From assembly GCF_964340395.1 (NCBI RefSeq), contig NC_135559.1, positions 23,542,964 through 23,606,963 on the forward strand: a stretch of DNA of 64,000 bases. The letters run 5' to 3'. Under the pieces are notes generated by a model. It saw only the letters and a list, made by a program, of their open reading frames with translations, was not told the origin of the DNA and searched no databases. Both the position numbers and the translations under genes were made by a program. Shown here piece by piece: positions 14,854 through 29,800 of the stretch. This DNA comes from Glandiceps talaboti. Its lineage: Eukaryota; Hemichordata; Enteropneusta; Spengelidae. Position 1 is the stretch's first letter. Every line of letters starts with the position of its first letter.

Positions 14854-17800
14854 CAGTCAGTCTGTCTGTCTGTTTGTCTGTCTGTTTCTGTACATCCATG
14901 TGTGTGTGTATGTGTGTGTATCTACATACAAATGTATTATGTAAATACATGTGTAGTTATGTCTGCATCTGTGTATACAATTTGCATGGACTCTGATGGG
15001 TGTATTTATATGTATATGTTATTTGCCAAGTACCGTTCCACATTATCTTCCTGCGAGGGGTCATTTTTCCAATAATAACGGTAAGCCAGAGGTGAGCCGT
15101 TATACTGGAAAAATGACCTCGAGTAGCAAGGTGTAGAACAGTATTTGGCAAATAGCATACTTATATGTCACCTGTGACTACAAATTTATTTTTTAAATTG
15201 ATTGGTATACTGTTGAGTGTAGTATCACAAACGTCTCTGATGATTGCAATGCGGTTGTTTACAACTCAGCCTTATCTTTATCATCCAATCAGTGCGTGTG
15301 TTTTTTCAGTAGTATGACGTAATGTTTACTGTTTGCATATCACTCAAATTTTTAACCTTCAGCTGAAAAATGAGTGCGTCCTTGTTTTGCGTACTGTATT
15401 CCATTAAATGTACAAAAATGTTTGTGATATGCTTTGATATTCTAGTTAAGCAAAAATTACATCATCTGTGGTGTTTATTTTGATATCCTTCATAAATTTC
15501 AAAGACTTGTTACAATGTATACATCAATGATATTTTGTATGGTTGACAAAAAATGTGGTGTTGGAAATGCTGTTTATAGTTAGATTTCTAGTTGTCTGCT
15601 AGGTTTGTTGACAAGGGGACGTGCAGTGATCACGTGATACAACAAGCAAAAATATGACTTTGTGAAAAATATGCCTGCATATCTGTATACCTCTCGACCA
15701 ATCAGAATGCAAGATTGGTGACAGGTGACGTATAAATGTGTATATACATACTCGTACATGTATGTATCAGTGTGTTTTCTTTAAACTGTCAGAATACTTA
15801 TTAACAAGTATATCTATATTTATTTAGTCTTGATATGAAATAAAGGTTGTATTTGTTCTACCATACATAGGAGTGGAACCATGGAGTTATTATTTCATCA
15901 ATGGATTTCTGAACTTCAATGTTGCTTTCCTTATGGCCCTCATTTCACTACCTGTAGTGGTGAGTAGTAATAATGTCTGGAGTTTGTCACATTCTTTCCC
16001 CTAATACAATCATGATTTCCATTTGTTACTGTACTACTTATGGATAGGATGGACCACTACTACAATGTCCAATTATCAGTAAATATATATGTGTCTGATC
16101 AAAAAATAATATTCCAGTCACAACTAGTTCAACTTCAATCAGTTTATAATCTGAATTTTTAAAACTGAAATCAAATTTTAATATATAATAATTTTATGCA
16201 TTTATCTATGATTTGAGTTAAATTGAATTAAAAGTGTTGACATGTACAATCTAACTACAAATTGAATTAACCCGTAAAGTGTCTACACTGTGATGATAGT
16301 AAGGTTCCTGGGGGCCATGTAAGTCATTTCTCGTTGTTGAATTTGTTCATAGATGCTGGTTAATATGATTCTGAGGTATAGATTTGGTGGAGATGAAGTA
16401 ACCTCTGTCCCTGCATGGTTAGCATTGTCACCTATGTATATCTGGATAGTAATATTCTTCACTAGACCACACAAGGTATGTTATAATCAGACCATACAAG
16501 GTATGTTATAATCAGACCACACAAGGTATGTTATAATCAGACCACACAAGGTATGTTATAATCAGATCATACAAGGTATGTTATAATCAGACCATACAAG
16601 GTATGCTATAATCAGACCATACAGAGTATGTTATAATCAGACCATACAAGGTATGTTAAAATCAGACCATACAATGTATGTTATAATCAGATCATACAAT
16701 GTATGTTATAATCAGACCATACAATGTATGTTATAATCAGACCATACAATGTATGTTATAATCAGACCATACAGAGTATGTTATAATCAGACCATACAAG
16801 GTATGTTATAATCAGACCATACAAGGTATGTTATAATCAGACCATACAAGGTATGTTAAAATCAGACCATACAAGGTATGTTATACTCAAACCATACAAT
16901 GTATGTTATAATCAAACCACACAAGGTATGTTATAATCAGACCATACAAGGTATGTTATAATCAGACCATACAAGGTATGTTATAATCAGACCACACAAG
17001 GTATGTTATACTCAGACCATACAAGGTATGTTATAATCAGATCATACAGAGTATGTTATAATCAGACCATACAAGGTATGTTATAATCAGACCATACAAT
17101 GTATGTTATAATCAGACCATACAATGTATGTTATAATCAGACCATACAAGGTATGTTATAATCAGACCATACAAGGTATGTTATAATCAGACCATACAAG
17201 GTATGTTATAATCAGACCACACAAGGTATGTTATAATCAGACCACACAAGGTATGTTATAATCAGACCACACAAGGTATGTTATAATCAGACCATACAAG
17301 GTATGTTATAATCAGACCATACAAGGTATGTTATAATCAGACCATACAAGGTATGTTATAATCAGACCACACAAGGTATGTTATAATCAGACCATACAAG
17401 GTATGTTATAATCAGACCATACAAGGTATGTTATAATCAGACCATACAAGGTATGTTATAATCAGACCATACAAGGTATGTTATAATCAAACCATACAAG
17501 GTATGTTATAATCAGACCATACAAGGTATGTTATAATCAGACCATACAAAGTATGTTATAATCAGACCACACAAGGTATGTTATAATCAGACCACACAAG
17601 GTATGTTATAATCAAACCATACAAGGTATGTTATAATCAGACCATACAATGTATGTTATAATCAGACCACACAAGGTATGTTAAAATCAGACCATACAAG
17701 GTATGTTATAATCAGACCATACAATGTATGTTATAATCAGACCATACAAGGTATGTTATAATCAGACCATACAAGGTATGTTATAATCAGACCATACAGG

Positions 17801-20800
17801 TACAATGTATGTTAAAATCAGACCATACAAGGTATGTTATAATCAGACCATACAAGGTATGTTATAATCAGACCATACAAGGTATGTTATATTCAAACCA
17901 TACAAGGTATGTTATAATCAGACCACACAAGGTATGTTATAATCAGACCACACAAGGTATGTTATAATCAGACCATACAAGGTATGTTATAATCAGACCA
18001 TACAAGGTATGTTATAATCAGACCATACAAGGTATGTTATAATCAGACCACACAAGGTATGTTATAATCAGACCACACAAGGTATGTTATAATCAGACCA
18101 CACAAGGTATGTTATAATCAGACCATACAAGGTATGTTATAATCAGACCACACAAGGTATGTTATAATCAGACCATACAAGGTATGTTATAATCAGACCA
18201 TACAAGGTATGTTATAATCAGACCGTACAAGGTATGTTATAATCAGACCATACAAGGTATGTTATAATCAGACCATACAAGGTATGTTATAATCAGACCA
18301 CACAAGGTATGTTATAATCAGACCATACAAGGTATGTTATAATTAGACCATACAATGTATGTTATAATCAGACCATACAAGGTATGTTATAATCAGACCA
18401 TACAAGGTATGTTATAATCAGACCATACAAGGTATGTTATAATCAGACCATACAAGGTATGTTAAAATCAGACCATACAAGGTATGTTAAAATCAGACCA
18501 TACAAGGTATGTTAAAATCAGACCACACAAGGTATGTTATAATCAGACCATACAAGGTATGTTATAATCAGACCATACAAGGTATGTTATAATCAGACCA
18601 CACAAGGTATGTTATAATCAGACCATACAAGGTATGTTATAATCAGACCACACAAGGTATGTTATAATCAAACCATACAAGGTATGTTATACTCAAACCA
18701 TACAAGGTATGTTATAATCAGACCATACAAGGTATGTTATAATCAGACCATACAAGGTATGTTATAATCAGACCACACAAGGTATGTTATAATCAGACCA
18801 CACAAGGTATGTTATAATCAGACCACACAAGGTATGTTATAATCAGACCATACAATGTATGTTATAATCAGACCATACAAGGTATGTTATAATCAGACCA
18901 TACAAGGTATGTTATAATCAGACCATACAATGTATGTTATAATCAGACCATACAAGGTATGTTATAATCAGATCATACAATGTATGTTATAATCAGACCA
19001 TACAAGGTATGTTATAATCAGACCATACAAGGTATGTTATAATCAGACCATACAATGTATGTTATAATCAGACCATACAAGGTATGTTATAATCAGACCA
19101 TACAAGGTATGTTATAATCAGACCATACAAGGTATGTTATAATCAGACCATACAAGGTATGTTAAAATCAGACCACACAAGGAATGTTATAATCAGACCA
19201 CACAAGGTATGTTATAATCAGACCACACAAGGTATGTTATAATCAGACCACACAAGGTATGTTATATTCAAACCATACAAGATATGTTATAATCAGACCA
19301 TACAAGGTATGTTATAATCAGACCATACAAGGTATGTTATAATCAGACCACACAAGGTATGTTATAATCAGACCATACAAGGTATGTTATATTCAAACCA
19401 TACAAGGTATGTTATAATCAGACCATACAAGGTATGTTATAATCAGACCATACAAGGTATGTTATAATCAGACCATACAAGGTATGCTATAATCAGACCA
19501 TACAATGTATGTCATAATTCATTCAAACTTTTACAAATGTGAAATGATAACATACTGGGCATATGTTAATGGGTCATAACTCACAACAAACATATTTTGA
19601 TATAATATAATAGCAATAACCCCCGCCGAAGGCGGGTATACACTTGAATTTGGTACAATTCGCTCCATATAGCACACGCCATTCGGCTCGTTCTATATGT
19701 CGGCGGGGGTTATTGCTTAATTATTTGTACTGTTGCTCATGAGATCTAATATATGGAGACTTTTTGACTACAGGACTGTCATATTTGACTGTAGGACTTT
19801 CATATTTGACTACAGGACTGTCATATTTGACTACAGGACTGTCATTTAACTGTAGGACTGTCATATTTGACTACAGGACTGCCATATTTGACTACAGGAC
19901 TGCCATATTTGACTGCAGGACTGCCATATTTGACTGTAGGACTGCCATATTTGACTGTAGGACTGCCATATTTGACTAGGATTGCCATATTTGACTGTAG
20001 GACTGCCATATTTGACTGTAGGACTGCCATATTTGACTGCAGGACTGCCATATTTAACTGTAGGACTGCCATATTTGACTGTAGGACTGCCATATTTGAC
20101 TAGGATTGCCATATTTGACTGTAGGACTGCCATATTTGACTGTAGGACTGCCATATTTGACTACAGGACTGCCATATTTAACTGTAGGACTGCCATATTT
20201 GACTGTAGGACTGCCATATTTGACTGTAGGACTGCCATATTTGACTAGGACTGCCATATTTAACTGTAGGACTGTCATATTTGACTACAGGACTGCCATA
20301 TTTGACTACAGGACTGTCATATTTGACTAGGACTGCCATATTTGACTGTAGGACTGTCATATTTGACTACAGGACTGTCATATTTGACTACAGGACTGCC
20401 ATATTTGACTGTAGGACTGCCATATTTGACTACAGGACTGCCATATTTGACTACAGGACTGTCATATTTGACTACAGGACTCATTTTGACTACAGGACTG
20501 CCATATTTGACTACAGGACTGTCATATTTGACTACAGGACTGTCATATTTGACTACAGGACTGCCATATTTGACTAGGACTGTCATATTTGACTACAGGA
20601 CTGTCATATTTGACTACAGGACTGTCATATTTGACTAGGACTGTCATATTTGACTACAGGACTGCCATATTTGACTGTAGGACTGTCATATTTGACTACA
20701 GGACTGCCATATTTGACTACAGGACTCATTTTGACTACAGGACTGCCATATTTGACTACAGGACTGTCATATTTGACTACAGGACTGTCATATTTGACTA

Positions 20801-23800
20801 CAGGACTGCCATATTTGACTAGGACTGTCATATTTGACTACAGGACTGCCATATTTGACTACAGGACTGCCATATTTGACTACAGGACTGTCATTTTGAC
20901 TACAGGACTGCCATATTTGACTACAGGACTGTCATATTTGACTAGGAATGCCATATTTGACTACAAGACTGCCATATTTGACTGTAGGACTGCCATATTT
21001 GACTACAGGACTGCCATATTTGACTACAGGACTGCCATATTTGACTACAGGACTGTCATATTTGACTACAGGACTGCCATATTTGACTGTAGGACTGTCA
21101 TATTTGACTACAGGACTGTCATATTTGACTCAGGACTGTCATATTTGACTACAGGACTGCCATATTTGACTCAGGACTGTCATATTTGACTACAGGACTG
21201 TCATATTTGACTACATGACTGTCATTTAACTGCAGGACTGTCATATTTGACTACAGGACTGTCATATTTGACTGTAGGACTGTCATATTTGACTACAGGA
21301 CTGTCATATTTGACTACAGGACTGTCATATTTGACTACAGGACTGCCATATTTAACTGTAGGACTGTCATATTTGACTGTAGGACTGTCATATTTGACTA
21401 CAGGACTGTCATATTTGACTGTAGGACTGCCATATTTGACTACAGGACTGTCATATTTGACTGTAGGACTGCCATATTTGACTACAGGACTGTCATATTT
21501 GACTACAGGACTGTCATATTTGACTACAGGACTGTCATATTTGACTACAGGACTGCCATATTTAACTGTAGGACTGTCATATTTGACTGTAGGACTGCCA
21601 TATTTGACTACAGGACTGTCATATTTGACTACAGGACTGTCATATTTGACTACAGGACTGTCATATTTGACTACATGACTGTCATTTAACTGCAGGACTG
21701 TCATATTTGACTACAGGACTGTCATATTTGATTACATGACTGTCATTTAACTGTAGGACTGCCATATTTGACTACAGGACTGCCATATTTGACTACAGGA
21801 CTGCCATATTTGACTACAGGACTGCCATATTTGACTACAGGACTGTCATTTTGACTACAGGACTGCCATATTTGACTGTAGGACTGCCATATTTGACTAC
21901 AGCACTGCCATATTTGACTGCAGAACTACTATATTTGACTGCTAAAAATATACCTTTTGGAATGTCTTCAATTACACTGATTCTTTATTTTTTATTTACT
22001 CATTGTAAGTTTTGCGGTGTATTTTATGATGTTTTGTTCAAATCAATCCCAGGATCCATCTTATCAATAGAGCCATAATGATGAGATATGATAATAATTA
22101 TGAAGCACTTTATAAGGTTCATTCTGATTGGTTAGAAAAAGTAGGAAACAAGAACATATGTTGGCTGTATTGTTAATGAGTGATAAAGTATATATATGTT
22201 ATCCAAACAGTGGAACCTTGGAATAGCTTCACATCACCACTATCCAATCAGTGGCAACCTTGGAATAGCTTCACACATCACCACTATCCAATCAGTGACA
22301 ACCTTGGAATAGCTTCACATCACCACTATCCAATCAGTGGCAACCTTGGAATAGCTTCATATCACCACTATCCAATCAGTGACAACCTTGGAATAGCTTC
22401 ACATCACCACTATCCAATCAGTGGCAACCTTGGAGTAGCTTCACATCACCACTATCCAATCAGTGGCAACCTTGGAGTAGCTTCACATCACCCCAATTCT
22501 GCTCATAACAGACTTTTTCTATAGCTCTTTCAGACATTGTTTTCACACTCAAAATCTGACATAATGTATGATGTGTCTTTGTTTTGTACAGGAAGAGAGA
22601 TTTCTATTTCCCATCTATCCCTTGTTTTGTATTGGTGCTGGTATGTGCATGACATCTATGCAGAAAATCTATCATCTTTTGTTTTATGGTACCAAGTCCC
22701 GACATTATGTATCAACGTCTAGCTGGATGGCTGTGCTTGTTGGCTGTGTCTTTGCTCTTATCTCTCTATCAAGATCTATTGCATTGTTTCAAGGTAGGAA
22801 TTAGTCAAAGTTAATCTCTTTTATGCTTGTGGAGCATGACTTATAGGTATGGTAAGTATTGGACTGCACACATGGACTTGGTATATGTTGTTTCACATTA
22901 TGAAAACATAGTGAAGTTGTTTTATGAATAAAAACTCCAAAATAAATACTCACTTGTCATCCATATGGTTCACAAAACAGAAATCAACTCAACAAAAGTA
23001 AGCTGTACAAACAACAATAAAGATTGGACCTTGGAATAATGATAACAACCACTGGACAATTCCAATATTAAATGAAATCATGATACGATAAAGATAGACC
23101 ACAAAAAGTATAAGGTAGTGGGGAATTCTTTTGTCATAAAGTCTCATTTACATGACTGGCCGTCAAGTGTTTTTGATCACCTACATTTACATGACTGGCC
23201 ATCAAGTGTTTTTGACCACCTACATTTACATGACAGGCAGTGAAGTGTTTTTGAACACCTACATTTACATGACAGGCAGTGAAGTGTTTTTGATCACCTA
23301 CATTTACATGACTGGCCATCAAGTGTTTTTGACCACCTACATTTACATGACAGGCAGTGAAGTGTTTTTGATCACCTACATTTACATGACTGGCCATCAA
23401 GTGTTTTTGACCACCTACATTTACATGACAGGCAGTGAAGTGTTTTTGACCACCTACATTTACATGACAGGCAGTGAAGTGTTTTTGATCACCTACATTT
23501 ACATGACTGGCCATCAAGTGTTTTTGATCACCTACATTTACATGACAGGCAGTGAAGTGTTTTTGATCACCTACATTTACATGACTGGCCATCAAGTGTT
23601 TTTGACCACCTACATTTACATGACAGGCAGTGAAGTATTTTTGACCACCTACATTTACATGACAGGCAGTGAAGTGTTTTTGATCACCTACATTTACATG
23701 ACAGGCAGTGAAGTGTTTTTGAACACCTACATTTACATGACAGGCCGTCAAGTGTTTTTGATCACCTACATTTACATGACAGGCCGTCAAGTGTTTTTGA

Positions 23801-26800
23801 TCACCTACATTTACATGACTGGCCATCAAGTGTTTTTGACCACCTACATTTACATGACAGGCAGTGAAGTGTTTTTGAACACCTACATTTACATGACAGG
23901 CCGTCAAGTGTTTTTGACCACCTACATTTACATGACTGGCCATCAAGTGTTTTTGAACACCTACATTTACATGACAGGCAGTGAAGTGTTTTTGATCACC
24001 TACATTTACATGACAGGCCGTCAAGTGTTTTTGATCACCTACATTTACATGACAGGCCATCAAGTGTTTTTGATCACCTACATTTACATGACAGGCTGTC
24101 AAGTGTTTTTGATCACCTACATTTACATGACAGGCAGTGAAGTGTCTTTGATCACCAACATTTACATGACAGGCAGTGAAGTGTTTTTGATCACCTACAT
24201 TTACATGACTGGCCATCAAGTGTTTTTGACCACCTACATTTACATGACTGGCCGTCAAGTGTTTTTGACCACCTACATTTACATGACAGGCCGACAAGTG
24301 TTTTTGATCACCTACATTTACATGACAGGCAGTGAAGTGTTTTTGATCACCTACATTTACATGACAGGCTGTCAAGTGTTTTTGATCACCAACATTTACA
24401 TGACAGGCAGTGAAGTGTCTTTGATCACCAACATTTACATGATGCTCTTTTCAAATATGTCCCTTTTTTGTCCATTTGCACATACTCTGTTTTTTGATAG
24501 GATACCATGCGCCATTGGATTTGTACCCAGAATTAAATAGACTGTCTGACAGTGAATCTACAGAACACACACTCCCACCAAATGCCAATGTCAATGTCTG
24601 TGTAGGCAAGGAATGGTATCGCTATCCCAGCAGTTACTTTCTACCTGAGGACAAGTAAGTAGTGCTTTGCATTTAATTAATTTATTATTAGCCCCAGTGG
24701 GCACAGTCTTGAGTTGGGGGCTATGGGCACTGTCCAGTGGGCAGTCTTGACTTGGGGGCTATGGGCACTGCCCAGTGGGCAAAGTCTTGACTTGGGGGCT
24801 ATGGGCACTGCCCAGTGGGCAAAGTCTTGACTTGGGGGCTATGGGCACTGCCCAGTGGGCAGTCTTGAGTTGGGGGCTATGGGCACTGCCCAGTGGGCAA
24901 AGTCTTGACTTGGGGGCTATGGGCACTGCCCAGTGGGCAGTCTTGACTTGGGGGCTATGGGCACTGCCCAGTGGGCAGTCTTGAGTTGGGGGCTATGGGC
25001 ACTGCCCAGTGGGCAAAGTCTTGACTTGGGGGCTATGGGCACTGCCCAGTGGGCAAAGTCTTGACTTGGGGGCTATGGGCACTGCCCAGTGGGCAGTCTT
25101 GACTTGGGGGCTATGGGCACTGCCCAGTGGGCAGTCTTGAGTTGGGGGCTATGGGTACTGCCCAGTGGGCAAAGTCTTGACTTGGGGGCTATGGGCACTG
25201 CCCAGTGGGCAAAGTCTTGACTTGGGGGCTATGGGCACTGCCCAGTGGGCAGTCTTGAGTTGGGGGCTATGGGCACTGCCCAGTGGGCACAGTCTTGACT
25301 TGGGGGCTATGGGCACTGCCCAGTGGGCACAGTCTTGACTTGGGGGCTATGGGCACTGCCCAGTGGGCAGTCTTGAGTTGGGGGCTATGGGCACTGCCCA
25401 GTGGGCACAGTCTTGACTTGGGGGCTATGGGCACTGCCCAGTGGGCAGTCTTGAGTTGGGGGCTATGGGCACTGCCCAGTGGGCAGTCTTGACTTGGGGG
25501 CTATGGGCACTGCCTAGTGGGCACAGTCTTGACTTGTGGCTGTGGCGGGAACATTCTTAGGGGTGTTTAGATTAAGAATTGTTCATGTCATGATGACTCC
25601 ATCAATGATATATAAATGTGTCTTTTTGGACAAAAATCTTTAATTCCAAAACTATTGAGCAGATTGTGGTGAAATTTAATGGGGATGCATTTGGGGGTGT
25701 ATAGATGATCTTGACTGAAACTTGGTGAGATGTTTCTAGAAGTGTTATTCTGCAGATTTCCTTTAAAATATTTTGGCACAATTGGCCCTAACAGCCATGA
25801 CCACGCCCTTAGCAACAACCAAATGGTAGTATATTTTGGTTAAATAACATCATCTGGTAGGCAAGTGAGTAAACATTCAAAAAATTGTATGCAAATACCC
25901 CTCGCAACCATGACCATGCCCAGCCAAACGGTGGTGTATTTCACAAAGATAACAGGATTCTTAGCCAAGTGAACAAATAATCAAAAAGTGTTTGCAAATA
26001 TGACTAGCAACAAGACCACACCCATGGCAACAACCAAATGATCATGTATATTGCAACAATAACTTCAGGGATTCATAGACAAGTGAACGAACATTCAAAA
26101 AATGTATGGAGATATATCTAGCAACATGACCATGCCCATAGCAACAGCCAAATGATTGAGTATATTGCAAAGATAACAATATAGGGCTGGATACTATTAG
26201 GCAACTGGATAATCATTCAGCAAATGAACACCTATACCTAGCATGGAACAGCATGTGGGTAAACATTCAAAACTGTACAGTTGTGCTATAACGCCATTGG
26301 CACTATTTTTACTTCATCCAATCAAATGATGTTATCATTTTCATGGTAGAAGGTGTCTTGAGTTCACCCACTCTGGATGTGTTATGATTTTCGTTGTAAG
26401 GTTCCTTTAATTTGTCCAATCAGAATGTAGTTAAATTTTCATAATATAGTTGGCGGTAACAGGACAACTGCCCCCCGGACAACTGCCCCCCGGACAATTG
26501 CCCCCGGACAATTGCCCCCAAAGGACAACTGCCCCCCGGACAATTGCCCCCGAAGGACAACTGCCCCCCGGACAATTGCCCCCCGGACAACTGCCCCCGA
26601 AGGACAATTGCCCCCCGGACAACTGCCCCCCAGACTACTGCCCCCAACGAAAAAAAAACTAGTATTACAGATGTACGGGTTTGTCATTCATTAAAAAGTC
26701 ACCGTCGGCAACTTACCGCCGCAATTTGCGTACATTATACTCACTAAACACAAACACGAAGTCATTTTTTTACTGGAAAAGATGTATTTATTATCAGTTC

Positions 26801-29800
26801 AATACAAAATATACAGGTTACAAGATAGAAAACAAGTCAAAAGTAGAAAAAATAATATAATTGTCGTAACAATTATCACAGATGACAATAGAGTAGAATG
26901 TGCATATAAATTATGTGAATTACAGCGGTAAGTTAAAGCATCATGCCGACTTTTATAACAATTATCACAGATAACAATAGAGTAAAACATGTGAATGTAG
27001 TGAGTATAATGTATGCAAATTGCGGCAGTAAGTTGACGGTGACTTTTTAATGAATGACAAACCCGTACATCTGTAATACTAGTTTTTTTTTCGTTAGGGG
27101 GCAGTAGTCCGAGAGGCAGTTGTCCTTCGGGGGCAGTTGTCCAGGGGGGGCAATTGTCCTTCGGGGGCAGTTGTCCGGGGGGCAATTGTCCGGGGGGCAG
27201 TTGTCCTTCGGGGGCAATTGTCCGGGGGGCAGTTGTCCTTCGGGGGCAATTGTCCGGGGGGCAGTTGTCCTAGAATCATAGTTGGCATATTCAGTTCATC
27301 CAATCAGACCGTATTATACTTTTCATTGTAAATAGTTTCTTTAATTAACTCAATCAGATTGTATCATAATTTCCATTACAGTTGGCATCTTCAGTTCATC
27401 CAGTCAGAGTTTCGTGGTCAACTTCCCAAACCTTACAGTAAACAAAAAGCTGCAACACGTCTCATTCCAACACATATGAATGACTTGAATCTGGAAGAAA
27501 CTAGCCGATATGTGAGTCTTAGATTTGCATCCATTTTTAGCACAACTGAACTGAGAAGTTCATAGTAACATTTAGTCAATACATCAATTGAAACCACTGT
27601 TGTCATTGTTTCCATAGTAATGTTTAGTCAGTGCATCTATAGAAAACACTTCTGTATCCATAGTAACGTTTAGTGAATGCATTTATAGAAACCACTGTTG
27701 TCATGAATTTAACTTCGTATTACACCAAAATTACAGTTAGTTCACCAAAGCTTTTGCCAGGTATCCACCATGGCTTCATCAGTGTTTTTGACCTAGGTGG
27801 TCCTTGTGTAGATGTCTGGAGACCTCCGATGATGTGCAGCTTGGCCTACCATGTTCACTTATTGTGGTTTTCAGAGTCCTCTCTGTTTCCCCGATGTATT
27901 CCTCTCCACAGGTTTCATCCTTACCACTACCCCCATACTTGATGTGATACACTGGTCCACAGACCTGACTTGGTGGGATGGGATCCTTAGGTCACACCAA
28001 CAACTGCCTCAAGGTGTTAGTAGGTTTATGATGTAGAGTGACACCATACCCCTTTAATATGTGGGCTAAGTTCTCAGATAGTCTCCTCACATAGGGTGCA
28101 CTGGCCCATAGAAAATTTCCATCTTAAAAGTTCAGACTGTCTTTGTGTTGATGTAGTTTTGGTCAGTTCTGGTTTGGCTTTGCCCCTAGTGCCCCACTTT
28201 GGGTACCCACAGTCACATCTCCCTATTGAGGTTGTTCATGTGAGACACTATACTCTCTGCTCTGTAGTGTAAAGTCCGAACTACCCCTCACTTGTGTTGT
28301 AACGAATGGTTTGATACTGGTCAGTATAGGTTGGTTATCTATATATACTAATTGAAAGATGGCCATCAGGGTCTTGAATTGTAAGGGTGTCAAGGAAGGG
28401 TAATGTGTTGTCTACCTCTTCTTCTATGGTGAACTTGATATGAGGGTTAATACTGTTGAGATTGTTGGTGAATTCAACAGTATACAGTTTCTTGATCTCA
28501 ACGTGCACATCATCCACATACCGAAACCACCACCCTGGCAGGGAGGGGACAGTGGACAATACCTTTTGTTCAAAGTCCTCCATATATAAGTTGCAAACTA
28601 TAGGAGACACAGGTGACCCCATAGCTGCTCCATGAGTCTGTAGATAGTAAGTTCCATTGAATACGAAATATGTGCATTTCAAACACAGTTCCAGGAGTTT
28701 CACAATGTCCTTAGGTGTCATATTGGTCCTTACACATAATGTTGCGTCCTCTTCTAAATGTCTCTGAATGACAGTAGGTGCCCCATCCACAGGTACACTA
28801 GTAAATAGGGCATTGACATCCCAGTAAGTGCCCCATCCACAGGTACACTAGTAAATAGTGCATTGACATCACAGTAGGTGCCCCATCCACAGGTACACTA
28901 GTAAATAGGGCATTGACATCACAGTAGGTGCCCCATCCACAGGTACACTAGTAAATAGTGCATTGACATCACAGTAGGTGCCCCATCCACAGGTACACTA
29001 GTAAATAGTGCATTGACATCACAGTAAGTGCCCCATCCACAGGTACACTAGTAAATAGTGCATTGACATCACAGTAGGTGCCCCATCCACAGGTACACTA
29101 GTAAATAGGGCATTGACATCACAGTAAGTGCCCCATCCACAGGTACACTAGTAATTGACATCACAGTAAGTGCCCCATCCACAGGTACACTAGTAAATAG
29201 TGCACTGACATCACAGTAGGTGCCCCATCCACAGGTACACTAGTAAATAGTGCATTGACATCACAGTAGGTGCCCCATCCACAGGTACACTAGTAAATAG
29301 TGCATTGACATCACAGTAAGTGCCCCATCCACAGGTACACTAGTAAATAGTGCATTGACATCACAGTAAGTGTCCCATCCACAGGTACACTTAGTCTAGT
29401 AAATAGTGCATTGACATCACAGTAAGTGCCCCATCCACAGGTACACTAGTAAATAGTGCACTGACATCACAGTAAGTACCCTATCCACAGGTAAACTAGT
29501 AAATAGTGCATTGACATCATAGTAAGTGCCCTATCCACAGGTACACTAGTAAATAGTGCATTGACATCACAGTAAGTGTCCCATCCACAGGTACACTAGT
29601 AAATAGTGCATTGACATCACAGTAAGTGTCCCATCCACAGGTACACTAGTAAATAGTGCATTGACATCACAGTAAGTGCCCCATCCACAGGTACACTAGT
29701 AAATAGTGCATTGACATCACAGTAGGTGCCCCATCCACAGGTACACTAGTAAATAGGGCATTGACATCACAGTAAGTGCCCCATCCACAGGTACACTAGT

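Noticed and set aside
14596-15075. 159-codon ORF including a Cys/Leu/Ser/Val repeat
   Set aside because: It reads exon 9 in frame and then runs into intronic (CTGT)n; conserved splicing ends the exon at 14689.
16464-19512. Could this regular array be a CRISPR?
   Set aside because: Units are contiguous with no unique spacers, the genome is eukaryotic, and the same holds for all other arrays here.
19764-21704. Many ORFs of 60-180 codons on both strands
   Set aside because: 21-bp array artefacts.
23134-24540. Open frames of 413 and 462 codons on opposite strands
   Set aside because: 39-bp array, open in several frames because the unit is a multiple of three. Only 24501 onward overlaps ALG9 exon 13, in a different frame from the ORF's repeat part.
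26420-27303. Gly/Pro-rich short ORFs in both arms
   Set aside because: Translations of the foldback element's subrepeats.
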